In this document: positions 50,345 through 62,785 of the stretch, one piece after another
Layout: the number at the start of each line of letters is the position of its first letter
How positions within the stretch are numbered: the stretch's first letter is position 1
DNA from: Paragonimus westermani
Lineage: Eukaryota > Platyhelminthes > Trematoda > Plagiorchiida > Troglotrematidae
Length of the DNA stretch: 64,000 nucleotides
Direction: 5' to 3'
Assembly: GCA_008508345.1 (NCBI GenBank)
Contig: QNGE01001011.1
Coordinates: 124,001-188,000 of the forward strand
Translations under genes and position numbers: made by a program
The notes under the pieces: generated by a model
What the model was told of the DNA's origin: nothing
Seen by the model: only the letters and a program-made list of their open reading frames with translations
The model's database searches: none

Positions 50345-52052
50345 AAAGCCTAACCAGAGCGCTTGCCTAAATGTCCGACCGCGTCCGATCGGCTAACAGC
50401 CCTGGCACACAACTGCTTGCATAGCCATGTTGGTGAACAGGACGGTTGTACATATTTTACGTCAGATCATACATCTTTTCTGTCCTACTCTTTGGTCCCC
50501 CACGGTTCACGATAGATGACACCTGGTTGTCAGAGAACTTCACAGCGTTTCTAGGGCAGAAGACTGCTGGGAGGCAATAAGCAATAATGAATGAGAATGG
50601 GCAGAAGTAAGACCTGATATTTCCGAAACGTAGTGTGCTATCGTGGTAGGTTTCCCCCAAACAGCGGATAATATAAAACCGCATTTTATTTAAAAGTGGA
50701 TAAATGTTTAGTTGAAACTGAAAAGTTTTGTCGTAAAACCTGTGCTTTCATGTCAGCTACATAATTTGTGAACTTTAGTGTGAGGTTAAACACCAATGAA
50801 CTACTTATGACATTTTCTAGTTTGTTTGCATTGTTATTGAACCATGTCGTCCCACTTAATGTCAATATGTGTCATTCGGCCATTTAACAATCAGTAGGGT
50901 ATTATGTCGGTGGAACCGACACTAACCTTACCAACAGATTTGGGACCGCTGATTATGTCGGGTACTCTTTGTCATGCGTTGCGTTTGCTGGTTTATTTGT
51001 GACCCACAGCAAGTCTCATCAACAATATTAATTGTTTAACATAATTTTTGACCACGATAGTTGGGACGACAACCACTCAAGTTTTACCACTCTTTCCCAT
51101 TTAACATGCTGACATGGATAACTGTTACATGCCACACAACAGTGTGAACAGCACATCCTACTTTGACGCCGCCAAACAAACTGGGCGGTACATCATCCTA
51201 AGGTGGGATATTTTTACCAAGTAATTGTACACCTATCCAGCAAACGAATTACGAGTCAAGAACTAATTTCACACCAACCCGGATATACGTCATAGTCCAC
51301 AAGCACACACTGTTTCAGCTGGCGAATCGCAATGATCCAAGTCACTTCTACTGCATTGTCCAAATTCAATAATTTCTGGCATTTTGTTCTGAAGCTTTGT
51401 TATACAACTGTGTTCGGTACGGTGTTATTTACATGTCATATATGCGCTCCAGTTGGCGTTATTCACCTTCTGGTTGTATATAATTTTTCACCAGTACGTA
51501 CAAAAGACGGACTGTTCGATGCAATTAAATTTTCAGCTTTCAGCTTATGTTAAAGTGGATGTCTCGTAATGTTTTGTTTCACAGCCCAGGAAAAGGACCA
51601 TGATGCTTCACTGCCTTCTACTAACATTGCACACATTTATTGTCCTGGTGAGTTGTGTACGAGTTTTGTGTGATGACTGATTTTCACACTGGCCAGTGAA
51701 ATTCCCACTATGAATATTGCTCTTTTGAAATGCCATAACGACTAAGGAATGTTTTGTATTGATCAAATCAGCCGAGAAACAATGAATTAACATCATCCCC
51801 AAAAGATGTTCGGGGTATGATTTTGATTCACGCTCTTTCGAAAACAAGGTGTAGCGCAGTGTTTTTGAACAGAACATAGCTTTTGTACGCGCTCACAGCC
51901 CGGCTAATCAACTAAGTACGTATACCCGTTTGAAAGCGACATGTGCACGACGTTATCACAATATTCGATGTGATATACACCCAATTAATGTATCTAGCGA
52001 GGGCGTTATGAGTATTGGTTAATGAAGGGGAATCACGGCACGCAATTTTTCT
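50345..52052. other. Intergenic, nothing firm
   Basis: A short segment at 51600-51648 reads MMLHCLLLTLHTFIVL and is followed by gtgagttg. This is the shape of a signal-peptide exon, but it is too short to call. Nothing else was recognised. Confidence 0.25.
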
Positions 52053-52095
52053 CTGAATGATAAAAGATCGAGCAATATTCCTCTTTATCATTCAG
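52053..52095. repeat. Perfect 12-bp inverted repeat (hairpin)
   Basis: CTGAATGATAAA at 52053-52064 is mirrored by TTTATCATTCAG at 52084-52095 with a 19-base loop. It is similar in size to the hairpin at 5094 but unrelated in sequence. Confidence 0.7.
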
Positions 52096-52484
52096 TCGAA
52101 ACGAACTAACCACACTACTGCTGACCACTTCGACGTTCCATCTTTCCTTAGCGCAAGGTGTGCGCGTAATCGTTAAATCAGACTGACTTGTAGAGTCATT
52201 AGCATACTTTTCCTGTAAGTTTGGTGGAAACTGTCAATAGACTAAGGGTGAAGTCTTGTTAAAGTGTCTCCACTGCTTCCGGTGAACAACTGCTTTGACA
52301 ATTCCGATAAATTAATGTTGTCAGGCTCGCTAAGTATCATGTGAGTTCACCGAACACCACAAGAGTAGAATCCTCGTTTCCTGACGAAGGAAACTTTTCC
52401 ATTACATAAAACATTTGTGTTCTACTTGATATGCTCCTGATATTTTGAAGATTATTGTGCACTATTTCTTATGTGCTATCGTAG

Positions 52485-52657
52485 AAGACGATCAAAGAAT
52501 GTTACGGAGGTTTCCACAGTACTCAACTACAGTGATAATAGCCACTGCGGGTTCAAGTCTGACAACGTATGCCACAAGATCAGACTTATCCAGAATAACT
52601 AGAACACAGATGTCAAGTACAAACGAAGCGGAAATTTACTTGAGCGAGACGGGTTGA
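52485..52657 (+). other. Possible terminal exon, unassigned
   Basis: After ...gctatcgtag a frame of 57 codons reads EDDQRMLRRFPQYSTTVIIA and ends LSETG-stop. It is Ser/Thr-rich and could be a cytoplasmic tail. No upstream exon could be linked to it. Confidence 0.15.
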
Positions 52658-53781
52658 TACAGAACGCATTATAGACTTTTTAACTGTAATTCTAATAAAC
52701 GTCCGTTGATGGTGTTTTCTGCTACGGATCTTTTAAGCATACCACAAGTATAACCGAACAAGGTGGATGAAGTGCATCAGAGAAACAGCTAAAAAACAAT
52801 TTTTTCTAAAATCACCGCTCAGTAACTCAACACTGGCCCTCATAGTTGCTTGTCCAGTCATCTCAACCCATCCGTAGTTCACGTCGATCTGTCTCGTTAT
52901 TTGTTTTGTTAGTGTGTGGCCTCTCACTGTTGTGAGATATACGCTTGTGCATGCTGACTTGCAAAAAGTGTACACTCAGCAGAGAAGAGAAGTGATAAAC
53001 CATTGTCACTATCCACATCCTTCAATTAACGGCAGCGCCCAAAGGTTCAGCAGCATAAACACTGCAACCTTCGACTCTCAACATTCTATTTAAACGTTCT
53101 CATTATGATAAAAGGTCAAAAATACTGGACTGCACGAAACCTCATGCAAGGTTATTTCTCTACATTAATCTAATGACATCTTGCGGTGCAGTTTAACTAT
53201 ATAGCATCAAGGAAATGATAGATATTATGTACCAGACAGAGAAGATTAGGTGCGGCAATCCAAGTTCATGCTTAACGAACCTAGGCAACCATGGTCAGTT
53301 GCTTATAAAAATCACTGAGTTGTGACATGTAGGTCTCGTTGGAGAAACAGCGCAGGATTATTTCTTGACCATAGCCTTCTCTGAGATCGCAGGTATTCTA
53401 GCAAACGCGAAATGGTCAATCTTAACCGAGTTGTGGTCGGCAGGTTAGCAACTGTCGCTGAATTGATGATTTCAGATATTCCAAGCTGCTTTTCGACCCA
53501 CACTTGACTGATTGCTTCATCCTATAATGCTTGCCGATTTTAGCAATAGGACGCCCACATATGAACTTTCGAAATTAACGTGATTTAATGGTCTAAGGCT
53601 TCTTAAAAAAGAAATCGATATCCCGGATATTGTTCCAGGGCTTTCGTTACTCTTTAGGGATGGTGGGTTCCAGTAAGAACTGAAGTGATCTCAGAAATCT
53701 TTTAAGTTCGTCAAAACTCTCACCTACGTACAGTTGAGCTTGCTGATTTTGTCCAAAAAAAGCTTTTGATCTACCTCACAG

Positions 53782-54002
53782 ACCATAAAGAAGAAACCAC
53801 ATTCCAAGATACTTCGACGCCTTCTTTTTTTCGCGAAGACATCGTTTACAATTATAAATTACTTCTCACATCTGTTCATTGTGCGTCTCTTATACGTCTG
53901 TTACCTCCATCTCTAGAGCAAACGGAACAGATTAGCTGCTCACTAAACCGCTCAGTCTTTGCTGAATTGATTCACATCGCACAATTAATCATTCGATTTT
54001 GA
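53782..54002 (+). other. Possible terminal exon, unassigned
   Basis: After ...ctacctcacag a frame of 73 codons to TGA reads HKEETTFQDTSTPSFFREDI followed by a Leu-rich part. No family or linked exon was recognised. Confidence 0.15.
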
Positions 54003-55325
54003 TTCTGTTTCCCTTTTAAGCAAACACCCCTCATTTTTAGTTCTGTCATTCAGAGACAGAGCAGTGCGTCCACGAACATTACTCTGTAATGAATTCAGAG
54101 AAGCAAGTGTTTAGGCCAGCTTCATACCCTTAGTCTTAAAACGTATCTTATTCCACTAGTATATACTTATTGAATATGCGTAATAGTGAGTTTTGTGAAA
54201 ATAACTCACATCAAATTTGTAACCCTGTCCGCTAATCAAAAAGTTGCAAGAATTCGAAACGTTGAAAGCAGTAGTTCTTTAAAGCATGGTTGGTTTTACG
54301 TAACGTTTGTGTTTACTTAAAACGTTCGTGGAAAATAATATTTCTCAAATGGACCATTTGACCAGACGATGTTCAGAAAATATAACTTTGGTCTATTACG
54401 TGCCTAAAAATACAGCGTACGCAGACAACCATTTTCAGACGGTTGCCATGTCACTGAAAAATATTCCACTCCCTAGATGAGGCTATGGTTTTGATTTAAA
54501 GACGGTCCTATGGCAGCTTTATATAGCTGCTGCTGGACGTTCGTGCTACACGAGTCTGGACGTTGGTTGTACTTGCGGTTGACGACAAATTTTACGCGAA
54601 CACAAACGATAGTGTTGGACTAGGTTTGGAGAAGACCTGTAGTACGCTTTAATTTTTGTCAGGGGCCATAACTGGCGCTCGATTTTGTCTGAAGGCAAGT
54701 TCAATTTGCACGCTGTGATTGGCTGACTTGATCTCATTTAATCCAACCGCTTTTTCATGGTTCCTTTGGCGCTATCTATTCAGTGGCGGATGATAATACA
54801 GATTACATTGTTGTCCATGAACATTGTTTAACGGAACCTATTATGTGTCCAAGAGCGCTTAATTTGCAAGAAAAAATAGTTGAAACGATGGTTGCTCCTT
54901 TTGTTCATCAATATCCGTTGAAACTTAAAACAACAGCTTCCTTCGAACAACTTCATCATTGCAGAAACAAGAAGTACGCTGCGATGTGTTAAAATTTGGT
55001 CCACTCTCATCATTCGCTCACGTAAAACATTCAGATTCAGTACGACAGACTTTTAAAGACAGATAAAGTACGGATACATGTGTTCATACCAAGTATCAGG
55101 TCATTACCACCATATCAACCCCATGGGTAGCTTCAACCACATTGCGCCGGCTGATGAGGTCTGATCAACACAGGTTCGCTAAAAGCCAGTAGCTTCGGGT
55201 TCTTGTGGTTCAACAATCTCTTCAAAGGTCTAGGTGGGTTAACGTGATAACCTATAATCACGAGACATTTAGCACTTGATGATGCGAGATTTTGAACAAC
55301 CATTCATCTATTAAAAATTAATGTG

Positions 55326-55900
55326 TCAGTCGATGCGGCCATTTCGACCGCATCTAGCTACTAGTTTTCGGTCTGTTCTACTTACATGAACGTCACTGCA
55401 ACTGCAAGTGAGTCGGTAAATAATGGGCACAGCATAATAGCTAAACAAACTGCGCTCGCGATACTGAAGAACTGATTTTTTGCTGGTTTGTACGAAACAC
55501 AGTTGAGTAGCCGCATAAGTATGGGATAGAGCAGACTTCAATTTGTGCTTGATATCACTGGCCGACATAGAAACATATCCTCCTTCCAGGCTGTTTGAAT
55601 TGGCGCACTGCACTTGTCCATCATACTGTGAGTCTCCATGAAATTTTTTTAGGATATCCGTGTAGCAGTGGTGTTTTACATAGCATATCATATTCTGTTT
55701 GCAGATAGATAGGGGTGTCCAGCAGCCTGGCGGTAAGAAATAGAGCTTTGACTAAAGCATTCTTTTATGCTAACGATGCAAAACCGTTGACATATCGCAA
55801 CAGATCTTCTTTCAGCACCAGTGATGATGTCAACAGTACACTTCATTCTAATGCCGTCTCGGTAGCTTACAGTGGATTTCATCAGTTTACTATGCGCATC
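55326..55900 (-). mobile_element. Decayed Penelope-like element remnant (antisense, frameshifted)
   Basis: On the - strand, from high to low coordinates, three phases successively carry Penelope features. The first is a thumb-like ALVKALFLTARLL and HGYPKKI, corresponding to SLVRTLFHRARKI and NGYPLGF of the copy at 38.5 kb. The second is KSALSHTYAATQLCFVQTSK, the RALS-T-PAA linker. The third is YRLTCSCSDVHVSRTDRKLV, the CxC/YIGRT core of GIY-YIG with the catalytic motif decayed. Frameshifts and stops are multiple, and the RT catalytic box lies outside or is lost. This copy is much older than the 37.9 kb one. Confidence 0.7.
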
Positions 55901-56016
55901 CAGTTTTATTGAGAAACTCAGCAGAATGTTAAAAACTGAGCTAATACAATCAGATTAGTCGTTAAAATGCACGTTTGACTATCTCACGACTTTATCTGGT
56001 CATTTTTTTTAAACAG

Positions 56017-56179
56017 GCGGTCAGTATTGTCCTAACCATTGGGGGCGCATTGCTGTTGTGGAACGAATCCATTGGGGCCAGAGCATTAGGTTTTAATCCT
56101 CAGCACACTATACTGTGGCAATCTGCAAATGCTGAGGAACTGGTTTACAAAGCCTTCAGTCATTTGGTACAGTTGTTGG
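56017..56179 (+). CDS. Candidate exon of an unidentified membrane protein
   Basis: Acceptor ...tttttttaaacag and donor gtaagtat border 163 bases open in one frame (phase 0 in, phase 1 out). It reads AVSIVLTIGGALLLWNESIG, then ARALGFNPQHTILWQSANAE and ELVYKAFSHLVQLL. The first 15 residues form a membrane segment ended by WNES. A hydrophobic segment closed by WNEG is known in the TMEM43 family, which I offer only as a lead. The strong borders and protein-like content make this the best non-kinase exon candidate in the window. Confidence 0.45.
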
Positions 56180-57522
56180 GTAAGTATTTGGTACCGTTGT
56201 TGATTTTCACGAGTTAACCTTACGCGATTATGGTATTCTTGGATAAGAATATCAAAGATTCAACCTCTGCTATAAAGTAATACGATACGATGACCAGTTT
56301 CCGTATCAGCCCTACGTGCTACGTGAGTAAAGAGCAGGAAAATCTAACCATCACCATTTTTATGACACTTAAAAATTCCAAAGTTTCTTTGGAACGGTTT
56401 CTACCATATTGAATACATTGCTTGATGCGAATGATCCACATTATCAAACACTGTCCACGCGTTTTGAGCTTGCTAAGCTGAGAATAAACAGGCTACATAA
56501 CCAACTTTTTATATCATGAGGTTTTTTGCTGAAATCTGGTTTTCATCCTGGAAAGAGGCAGTGACTTCAGGAGATTTGGCTAAGAAAATTAGTTTACAAT
56601 CGGACGAAAATGCACTGTAATTTTTCAACTGAGCTGGGGCGTCAGCAGAACTCAAAACTCTTAAGGGGACCTTCAAGGGAACAAGGATTACTTGGACAAG
56701 AGTCGTTTTTGTCTACTTTCACTTCTCTTATGAAGCAGCCAATGTGTGATTCCACTCCTGTCTCTCTAATTTCACATATTTTTACCGAGAGAATGGTCTG
56801 TAACCTTCCTGTGAATTAGAACTCTTCCCAACAGATTGTCCGGCGCTCAAAGGCCCTGCCAAACGTTACGTTCACAATAACCATTTAGGGTCAGTTTGGA
56901 TTTGTTTCAGAGAGCTTCAATAGTCTACATTCTGAGGTCTCAGTGGCAGAAAGTGGATGCTAGTCGCCTGTGCAGATAAAAATCGATCACTAATACCATT
57001 GTTGACCGCTGCTACTGAATTGGCATTTGGGCATGCCAAAAATGTCGGTTGCCAGATTGGTGAATTCAAATGAATAATGCATCATGTACTGTTGTGTCCT
57101 GTTGAGGAACTAAGAAAAATTACTATGTGACTCAAGACCATAACCAATCAGTCAATCCTCAATACAGTGAGATCAGCTACTGATGACACTAAACTGGCAG
57201 TGGGGAGAACACCTGAGGTGAACGAACACGCGGTTCATGTAGAGCTGAAACGAAAATGATTGTCAAACATTCTTTGTACGTACGCTGATCTTTAAAGCAG
57301 CGACGGTCTGCCACTTGGGAATACACCTTGGACGTCGGTTTATCAAAAACTCGGATACGTTACAGTGTAATAAGCGACAGGTTTATTGGGAAAATACTTA
57401 TTTTTGTGGTACTGAACAGTCAGTTACATGTCGACGTCATTCACGATTAGTTGTTCTACCCCTATTACAACTCAGTACTGTCGTCTGTGACAAAGCTTAG
57501 TCTTACTATAAGAAATGTAAAA

Positions 57523-57820
57523 GTGATTTTACCCTAGTCTATCTTGAACAAAGAAAGGAAATGCCTTCCTAGCAAAGGTTTTTTGTTGAAATATCCGGAA
57601 TTCTGTTTTTGTCACAGTTCGACATAATTATGTGACAGATTGCTCACCTGACAGCGACGGTGATTTTACCTTAGTCTATCTTGGACAAAGAGAGGTGATG
57701 CCTTTCCAGCGATTGTTTTGTGTGTTGAAGTCTCCAGAAGTCGGTCTCGTCAACTAATTGCCACCCAACCCAGAACAGTTTGACATAATTATGTGACAGA
57801 TTGCTCGCTTGACAACCGCG
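57523..57820. repeat. Tandem duplication, two diverged units
   Basis: Unit 1 (57523-57659, 137 bp) and unit 2 (57660-57820, 161 bp) both start GTGATTTTACC(C/T)TAGTCTATCTTG and both contain GACATAATTATGTGACAGATTGCTC near their end. Unit 2 carries about 25 extra bases in the middle. Confidence 0.8.
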
Positions 57821-58624
57821 GTGATACGATGAACAACCGATATCAGACTGTTCGTCAAACAAAGTTCAACTCCGATTCATGGTTTCGCTGATAGAGCTAG
57901 TAGCGTGCAACCACCATGTCAGGTTTTTACTTCAGTTTTTCAGTAAAAATGAATCGAGATGTTTGAGTTTGTGTGTGTGTAAAGAATGAGAATACACCAG
58001 AAATCTTCTCGTATTGATTCCTGTTCTTAAACGTATTCAAAATATCTGTACCGTTGAAAGTTCAAAGATTCGATCTGAGAAACTCTGATAAAATTTAAAG
58101 GTCGGGCAAACTATTCAGCAAGGTAGGTGAAGAAAATCGAATCGATTTTTTGATGTCCAGAGCAGCACCATCTACATAATCGATTACAACCATTTGTTCA
58201 CGAGCTGTTGCGAATAACAAATGATGTGAGGAAACAAATAAGAAGAATACACCTCATAGAACATCAGAGTTAATGATGGTGATGGTGTCACTGAGCAGAT
58301 TTATTCCGCAAAGTGAAACACTTGTCAAGCAATCAATAGTGGATGTCAGGATGCCGGACTGATTGGGGTTTTGAAACAGCATCTTTCAAATAAAGCGTTT
58401 AAATGCATCGTCATGGATTAAGAAACATTCCAGATCTCTGGACAAACAGTGACAGAACTTCGTGAATTAAACAAGCAATATCATCAAGTATCAGGCATTA
58501 GTCACGATAGACCAATCTACCGAAATCTGTTATGATGTTCTTATTCCAGCAATAATAAGTCTTGTAAACTATATCAGCCCCCCGGACTAACACGAAGTCG
58601 AACAAGACCTAACCGTTTTTGTAG

Positions 58625-58911
58625 GATTTAGTTTGATGTGTGGTAGCTTTCAGAGGAAAACAGTTTTACGTTACGTGGAACATCGGATGAATAGCCGAGT
58701 TTATTATTCAAGATCGATTGCTAGTAAGTCCCCAAGCCTGCCGGTTTTGGTAGAATTCAACCAAAGAAATGTTTTGACAACAGACCAGCTCTCATTGGTG
58801 ACCGACAGACCAAAGAAACAGGGAAGATTCTGGCGAAGGCGAGGACGAATTATTCAACCACAGTGGAATTACGACCGAGCTATTCCAAAGGGGGAAATAG
58901 GTTTCTGGTAG
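58625..58911 (+). other. Candidate exon or terminal open frame, unassigned
   Basis: Acceptor ...cgtttttgtag opens a frame whose phase fits the exon ending at 56179. It reads GFSLMCGSFQRKTVLRYVEH and stays open to TAG at 58911; a donor gtaagtcc at 58724 could end it early. The later part is Arg-rich (KKQGRFWRRRGRI). Its family is not recognised, and the link to 56017-56179 rests on phase alone. Confidence 0.25.
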
Positions 58912-58914
58912 GGA

Positions 58915-61320
58915 GCACAAGCTGTTCAGTCTTTTTGTGGATTGTCAAATCTGATCTTGCGTGTTATCATCAAACAAGGTGTATGTATAAGGCATGATCA
59001 CATATAGAAAACTTTGAGGCACGTTTCTCTGGCTGACAGTCCTCCGCCTGATACCTCTTACTTCCCTACAATGCATATTTTGACATCGGTAGTAAACCTG
59101 TGCAAACGAGATAGGTTTAGTTTTAACGGCAACAGGAATCGGAGCATAACGTGAGGTTCCTGTTCAGCTGTCCATAGAGGATAATGGAGTTCATGTGAAC
59201 AGGTTGGTTAAAAACACAAGTTCTTTAGACCCACTTCAACTGTCCGGACAAAATCATTGACGTTTAAGTTCGTGACTTTATCGTTGACTTCAAAAACTGT
59301 GTTATATCTCACACTATAGAAGACAGCATCACTAGTAGATGGCTAGGGTTGTCAAGTAAGGGTTGTCCGTAGAAAGTGAAAAGTTTGTTCAGGACAGAAA
59401 ACTAACCTGTGTTTCAAGCGGTCAGGATTTTGTGCAAGCTCAGGGTAACAAGTAAGGTGGTGGCAACTTGGCTGAGACTGTTGAACATAATATCCCTAAA
59501 GGTATTGAAAATTCCAGAAGAGCTTCTGAAGAGGTACCGACAAAATTTTCCATCTCACCTCCAAGACAATCTATGATTGAGTAACCAGTACAAGAAGCTC
59601 ATGGAAAGACAAGTAATCAAGCATCTACATGTACGTTTTGTCATGCTTCCGGTAAGACAAAAAGCGATTCACAAAGTAGTGAGTGAAAGCTTCAGTTTGA
59701 AGGACTTCATTGTAGCTGGCCTTATGCAACCGGGTTTCTTGGGCCATGAAAAGAAATGAACTTGTACTAATCATGAAACTGGAGGATATTTTCCACGTCA
59801 GTCATCCTACTGGGTAACGAATGAACGTTTCTACTTACAGGCGTGAATAAATGAAGTTCCTAGGTGTGAAAACTTTTCTGTTAACGACTGTCAGCGAAAT
59901 AATGGACAGACACTTCGACTTAAGTGAGATTCGACAGCACTGTGTATATAAACTCAAGATCCACGTCTACGTAGCAGATTGCCCTCTGCATATTACCCTG
60001 TTACGGAAGGGAAGAATTTCCTTGGTTTACTTTATAGTTGGGACACCTAGTCGTGAGCTACCTTTTTTGAAGTTTGCCTAAGATTTGTGACGAATTTGGC
60101 TGACTTCAATTTTCGCATGCTTTGCCCAGGAATAAGAATTGCGAATACAAAGAAACGCAAAACGAGGGTATTTTGGTACAACACTATTTGCAGAATGATG
60201 ATTAAAACAGGTGTCGAATTTGAAGGGTTTGTGCAGTTTTTTGAGAAGTGAGTGGAACCGTATGGAAAAGTGATAAGTGAACAAATGTGAGAATCAATGT
60301 ACTTAATAGGGATGAGCTAAAGTAAGCACCCTTTCTATCAAGCGGCCTAGTTTACTCACTCCTTTGAAGATGCGACCTAAAAGTTGATCATGTTGTATTC
60401 TGACTATCTTTTCTTTTTTTTGGATGAATTGATGCGCGGAAATTTTTGCATTTCAATGGATTCGCATCAAAGTCGTAAGTGGTACACAAGTGTTAACAAA
60501 GAAATCTCCTGATTACTGCTTATTGTCCATTCAAGTCTGTTGAAATACACTTTGATTATTAAGTAACATTGATTGAACAGTTTATCGGACTGACGTTGGC
60601 AATTCACTCCATTACAATTTCCGGTATTTATGGCGGTTGAATACTAAAGTTTCACTGTTATGGTTTATGTCACATCAATGTGAAAAATTCGACTGCTGAT
60701 CAATCCTCTTGGACTAATGGGGATTACTGACACTTCACTTCACTCCGAACATTATCCAAATTCGTTTACACCTTTTGTATTCAGGCAAGGTTTGCGGTCA
60801 GCCTCTTTTCGAAACAACGTTTTGCCCGAGTCTCCCTTAGATTGATTAGCACTTCTGTTTACATGGGTTAAGATTGAAGGCTGGTGAATCTTCACCCGAA
60901 ATTGCTGCTACCTGGAGCTGTGTGTTTGCTTGTATCGTGTGTCACGAGTTGATTAAGCTATTAGTCATTTTTGGTTCAGGTTATTGAAAGTTTAACATCA
61001 TTCCTAACGTTGTATAGACCAGGAAGTATGTGTTCCGGCTCTCATGATTGTGAAGCTCAGTTGTTAATCAGCCAATCACTTTTTCATCAGGCAGGAACAA
61101 TTTATATTGCTCAACTTCTCAGCCGTTGTCACATGTGAGTAGTGTTCAACGTGCCCCGTAAATTCGAGAATGTAATCTCGAAAGCATTATAGAAGCTCAT
61201 ACTCAATAAAACTCTCAAATGTTGTCAGTGTTAATTCATTTGGACTCAAATGTGCAACCGTCTAGTGATTACATTGCGTGCTTCATTAGTGTCCCACCCT
61301 TGTGTTGTGCTCATTTTCAG
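58915..61320. other. No firm gene; possible intron
   Basis: Frames below 80 codons only. A segment at 61020-61134 (ISQSLFHQAGTIYIAQLLSR, with AG and gtgagt borders) is open in a single frame but is weak. Confidence 0.3.
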
Positions 61321-61424
61321 CCCCAGCCGGACAAGCTTATTTTGTCAGCGGAATCCTTCTCATTTTGTTCTGTCTAGCAGCTTTGTACGGTCTACTCAGG
61401 AAGGCAGACATATTCGTGATATTT
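61321..61424 (+). CDS. Candidate exon encoding a transmembrane segment
   Basis: Acceptor ...gctcattttcag and donor gtaagttt border 104 bases. Read with one leftover base from a previous exon it gives PAGQAYFVSGILLILFCLAA and then LYGLLRKADIFVIF, a clean 20-residue membrane helix followed by a basic turn. The small-residue pattern resembles tetraspan claudin/CACNG-type helices, but that is only a resemblance. A second frame through the same bases is also open and less protein-like. The entry phase is compatible with exons ending at 56179 or 58723. Confidence 0.4.
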
Positions 61425-61558
61425 GTAAGTTTATCATGAACACATTTTATATCCCTTTGAGTCGAACTTTTTCAACGATAAATTCGTTCCATAGATCGGT
61501 ACACGTATAGGAACGACCCACGTTTTATGCTGGAGATTCATTTCAGCTTGGTCACGCA

Positions 61559-61818
61559 GTGCTTTCTTTGAACACTATGCTCAAACCGGCACGATAGGCT
61601 ACTGTATCGTGCTGTTCTCAGAGCATGCTTACGTGAGGAATACACAAACTCAGGAGACAAACTACGCGCATTTACCATTCATCGGTCACCAGAAGTGTGC
61701 ATCCCAGTTTGACCAAGAAAGATTATGCTATTTGTTGTTCGGTGATGACGCCAGCTCTCATTTCCAGCTAACCAGTCGGTTTTTGCTCAAGTGTGACTAT
61801 GAATGTGTCTTAGGATGA
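61559..61818 (+). other. Exon-like segment after the transmembrane exon, unassigned
   Basis: Acceptor ...gagattcatttcag is followed by WSRSAFFEHYAQTGTIGYCI and VLFSEHAY, with a gtgagg donor at 61636; the frame stays open to 61818. It may continue the membrane-protein gene, but its entry phase does not match the phase-0 end of the exon at 61424, so another exon or a different gene is needed. Confidence 0.2.
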
Positions 61819-62611
61819 CCTGTAAGACGGAGACCATGTGAACCTGGTGGTCTGTGAAGTTTACATTGTTGTTTTGTTCACGAGATTTGTAAAATAACTG
61901 CGTTTGTTGTGTGGGTGGAAGGTGGTTTGCAAACTGTTAAAACAGCGCACCCCGTAAAAGCCTTGTCAGAGAGGTTCATCGTGTGGTTGTACTTACATTA
62001 GACGTGTACTTGATAAGGTTTTTATTTCATTAGGATTGCTGTGAATTCGATAGTTACTGCCCCACAAGGTACTACGGAACCGTTCTACATGCTACTTGAT
62101 CTCACTAAGGAAAACACTGATTCAATAATCCATAAAAGTTTGAACCAGTGAACAGTCTCCGTATTAATCGCTTCGTTTTCTTTTAATTCAGACGGTTGCA
62201 CTGATACTGCGGAGTTACTAAAGAAACCAATTAGGCTAACACGAATAACAATTTTACTTACTGATTGTGAGCAAATATATGGTAACACGACGTAGATCTT
62301 CGTGAATCTTGCACTATACAATTACTCAGTTTAATCTTCTGAATGTGAAATGCCCCGTACAACCTCCGGCAAATTAGTCGATTCATTTTCAAGAATCTCT
62401 GTTCTTCACGAGACCTTCAAGTCTTTGCATATCTCCTCAAAAATTCGGGTTACGTTTCAGTTGGTAGTCCTTTCCTAGGACCGTTTGGTAGCACTTATAT
62501 TAACAACAAAGACATACTTTTAGTTAATAAATGAAATTTAATCTTACACCTCTAAAAGTTACATATTTTTGTGGCTTTCTTAGTCTTGAGTGACCTTCTA
62601 ACACTGCTTAG
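61819..62611. other. No gene recognised
   Basis: A short Cys-rich segment near 62036 (DCCEFDSYCPT after ...tttcattag) has exon-like borders, but it is too short to support. Confidence 0.25.
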
Positions 62612-62617
62612 TAAAGC

Positions 62618-62682
62618 TTGATAAAGGCTCTTCGATAGGGTCGAAACGTTGCAAAACCGATAATTCTGGTTTTTAACTCGTT
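62618..62682 (+). ncRNA. Second hammerhead-like remnant
   Basis: TTGATAA occupies the place of CUGANGA, followed by stem II GGCTC-TTCGATA-GGGTC and GAAAC at 62643. A strong inner hairpin (AAAACC-GATAATTCT-GGTTTT) and ACG/CGT pairing give a stem III with a CGTT cleavage-like site. Two core bases have changed and stem I is poor, so it is probably inactive. Confidence 0.25.
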
Positions 62683-62785
62683 GTGGCATAACCAAGGATT
62701 TACTTGACAACATTCTAACACTGTTACCATTTCCACTACCACCTCTGAATGAGTCAACAGTACTCGATATCATCCAACAGGACAG

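Noticed and set aside
55715..55912. 65-codon + frame with an exon-like 28-base block (cag/...ggcg/gtaag) just before it
   Set aside because: The region reads as Penelope protein on the - strand, so the + frame and splice-like borders are taken as chance.
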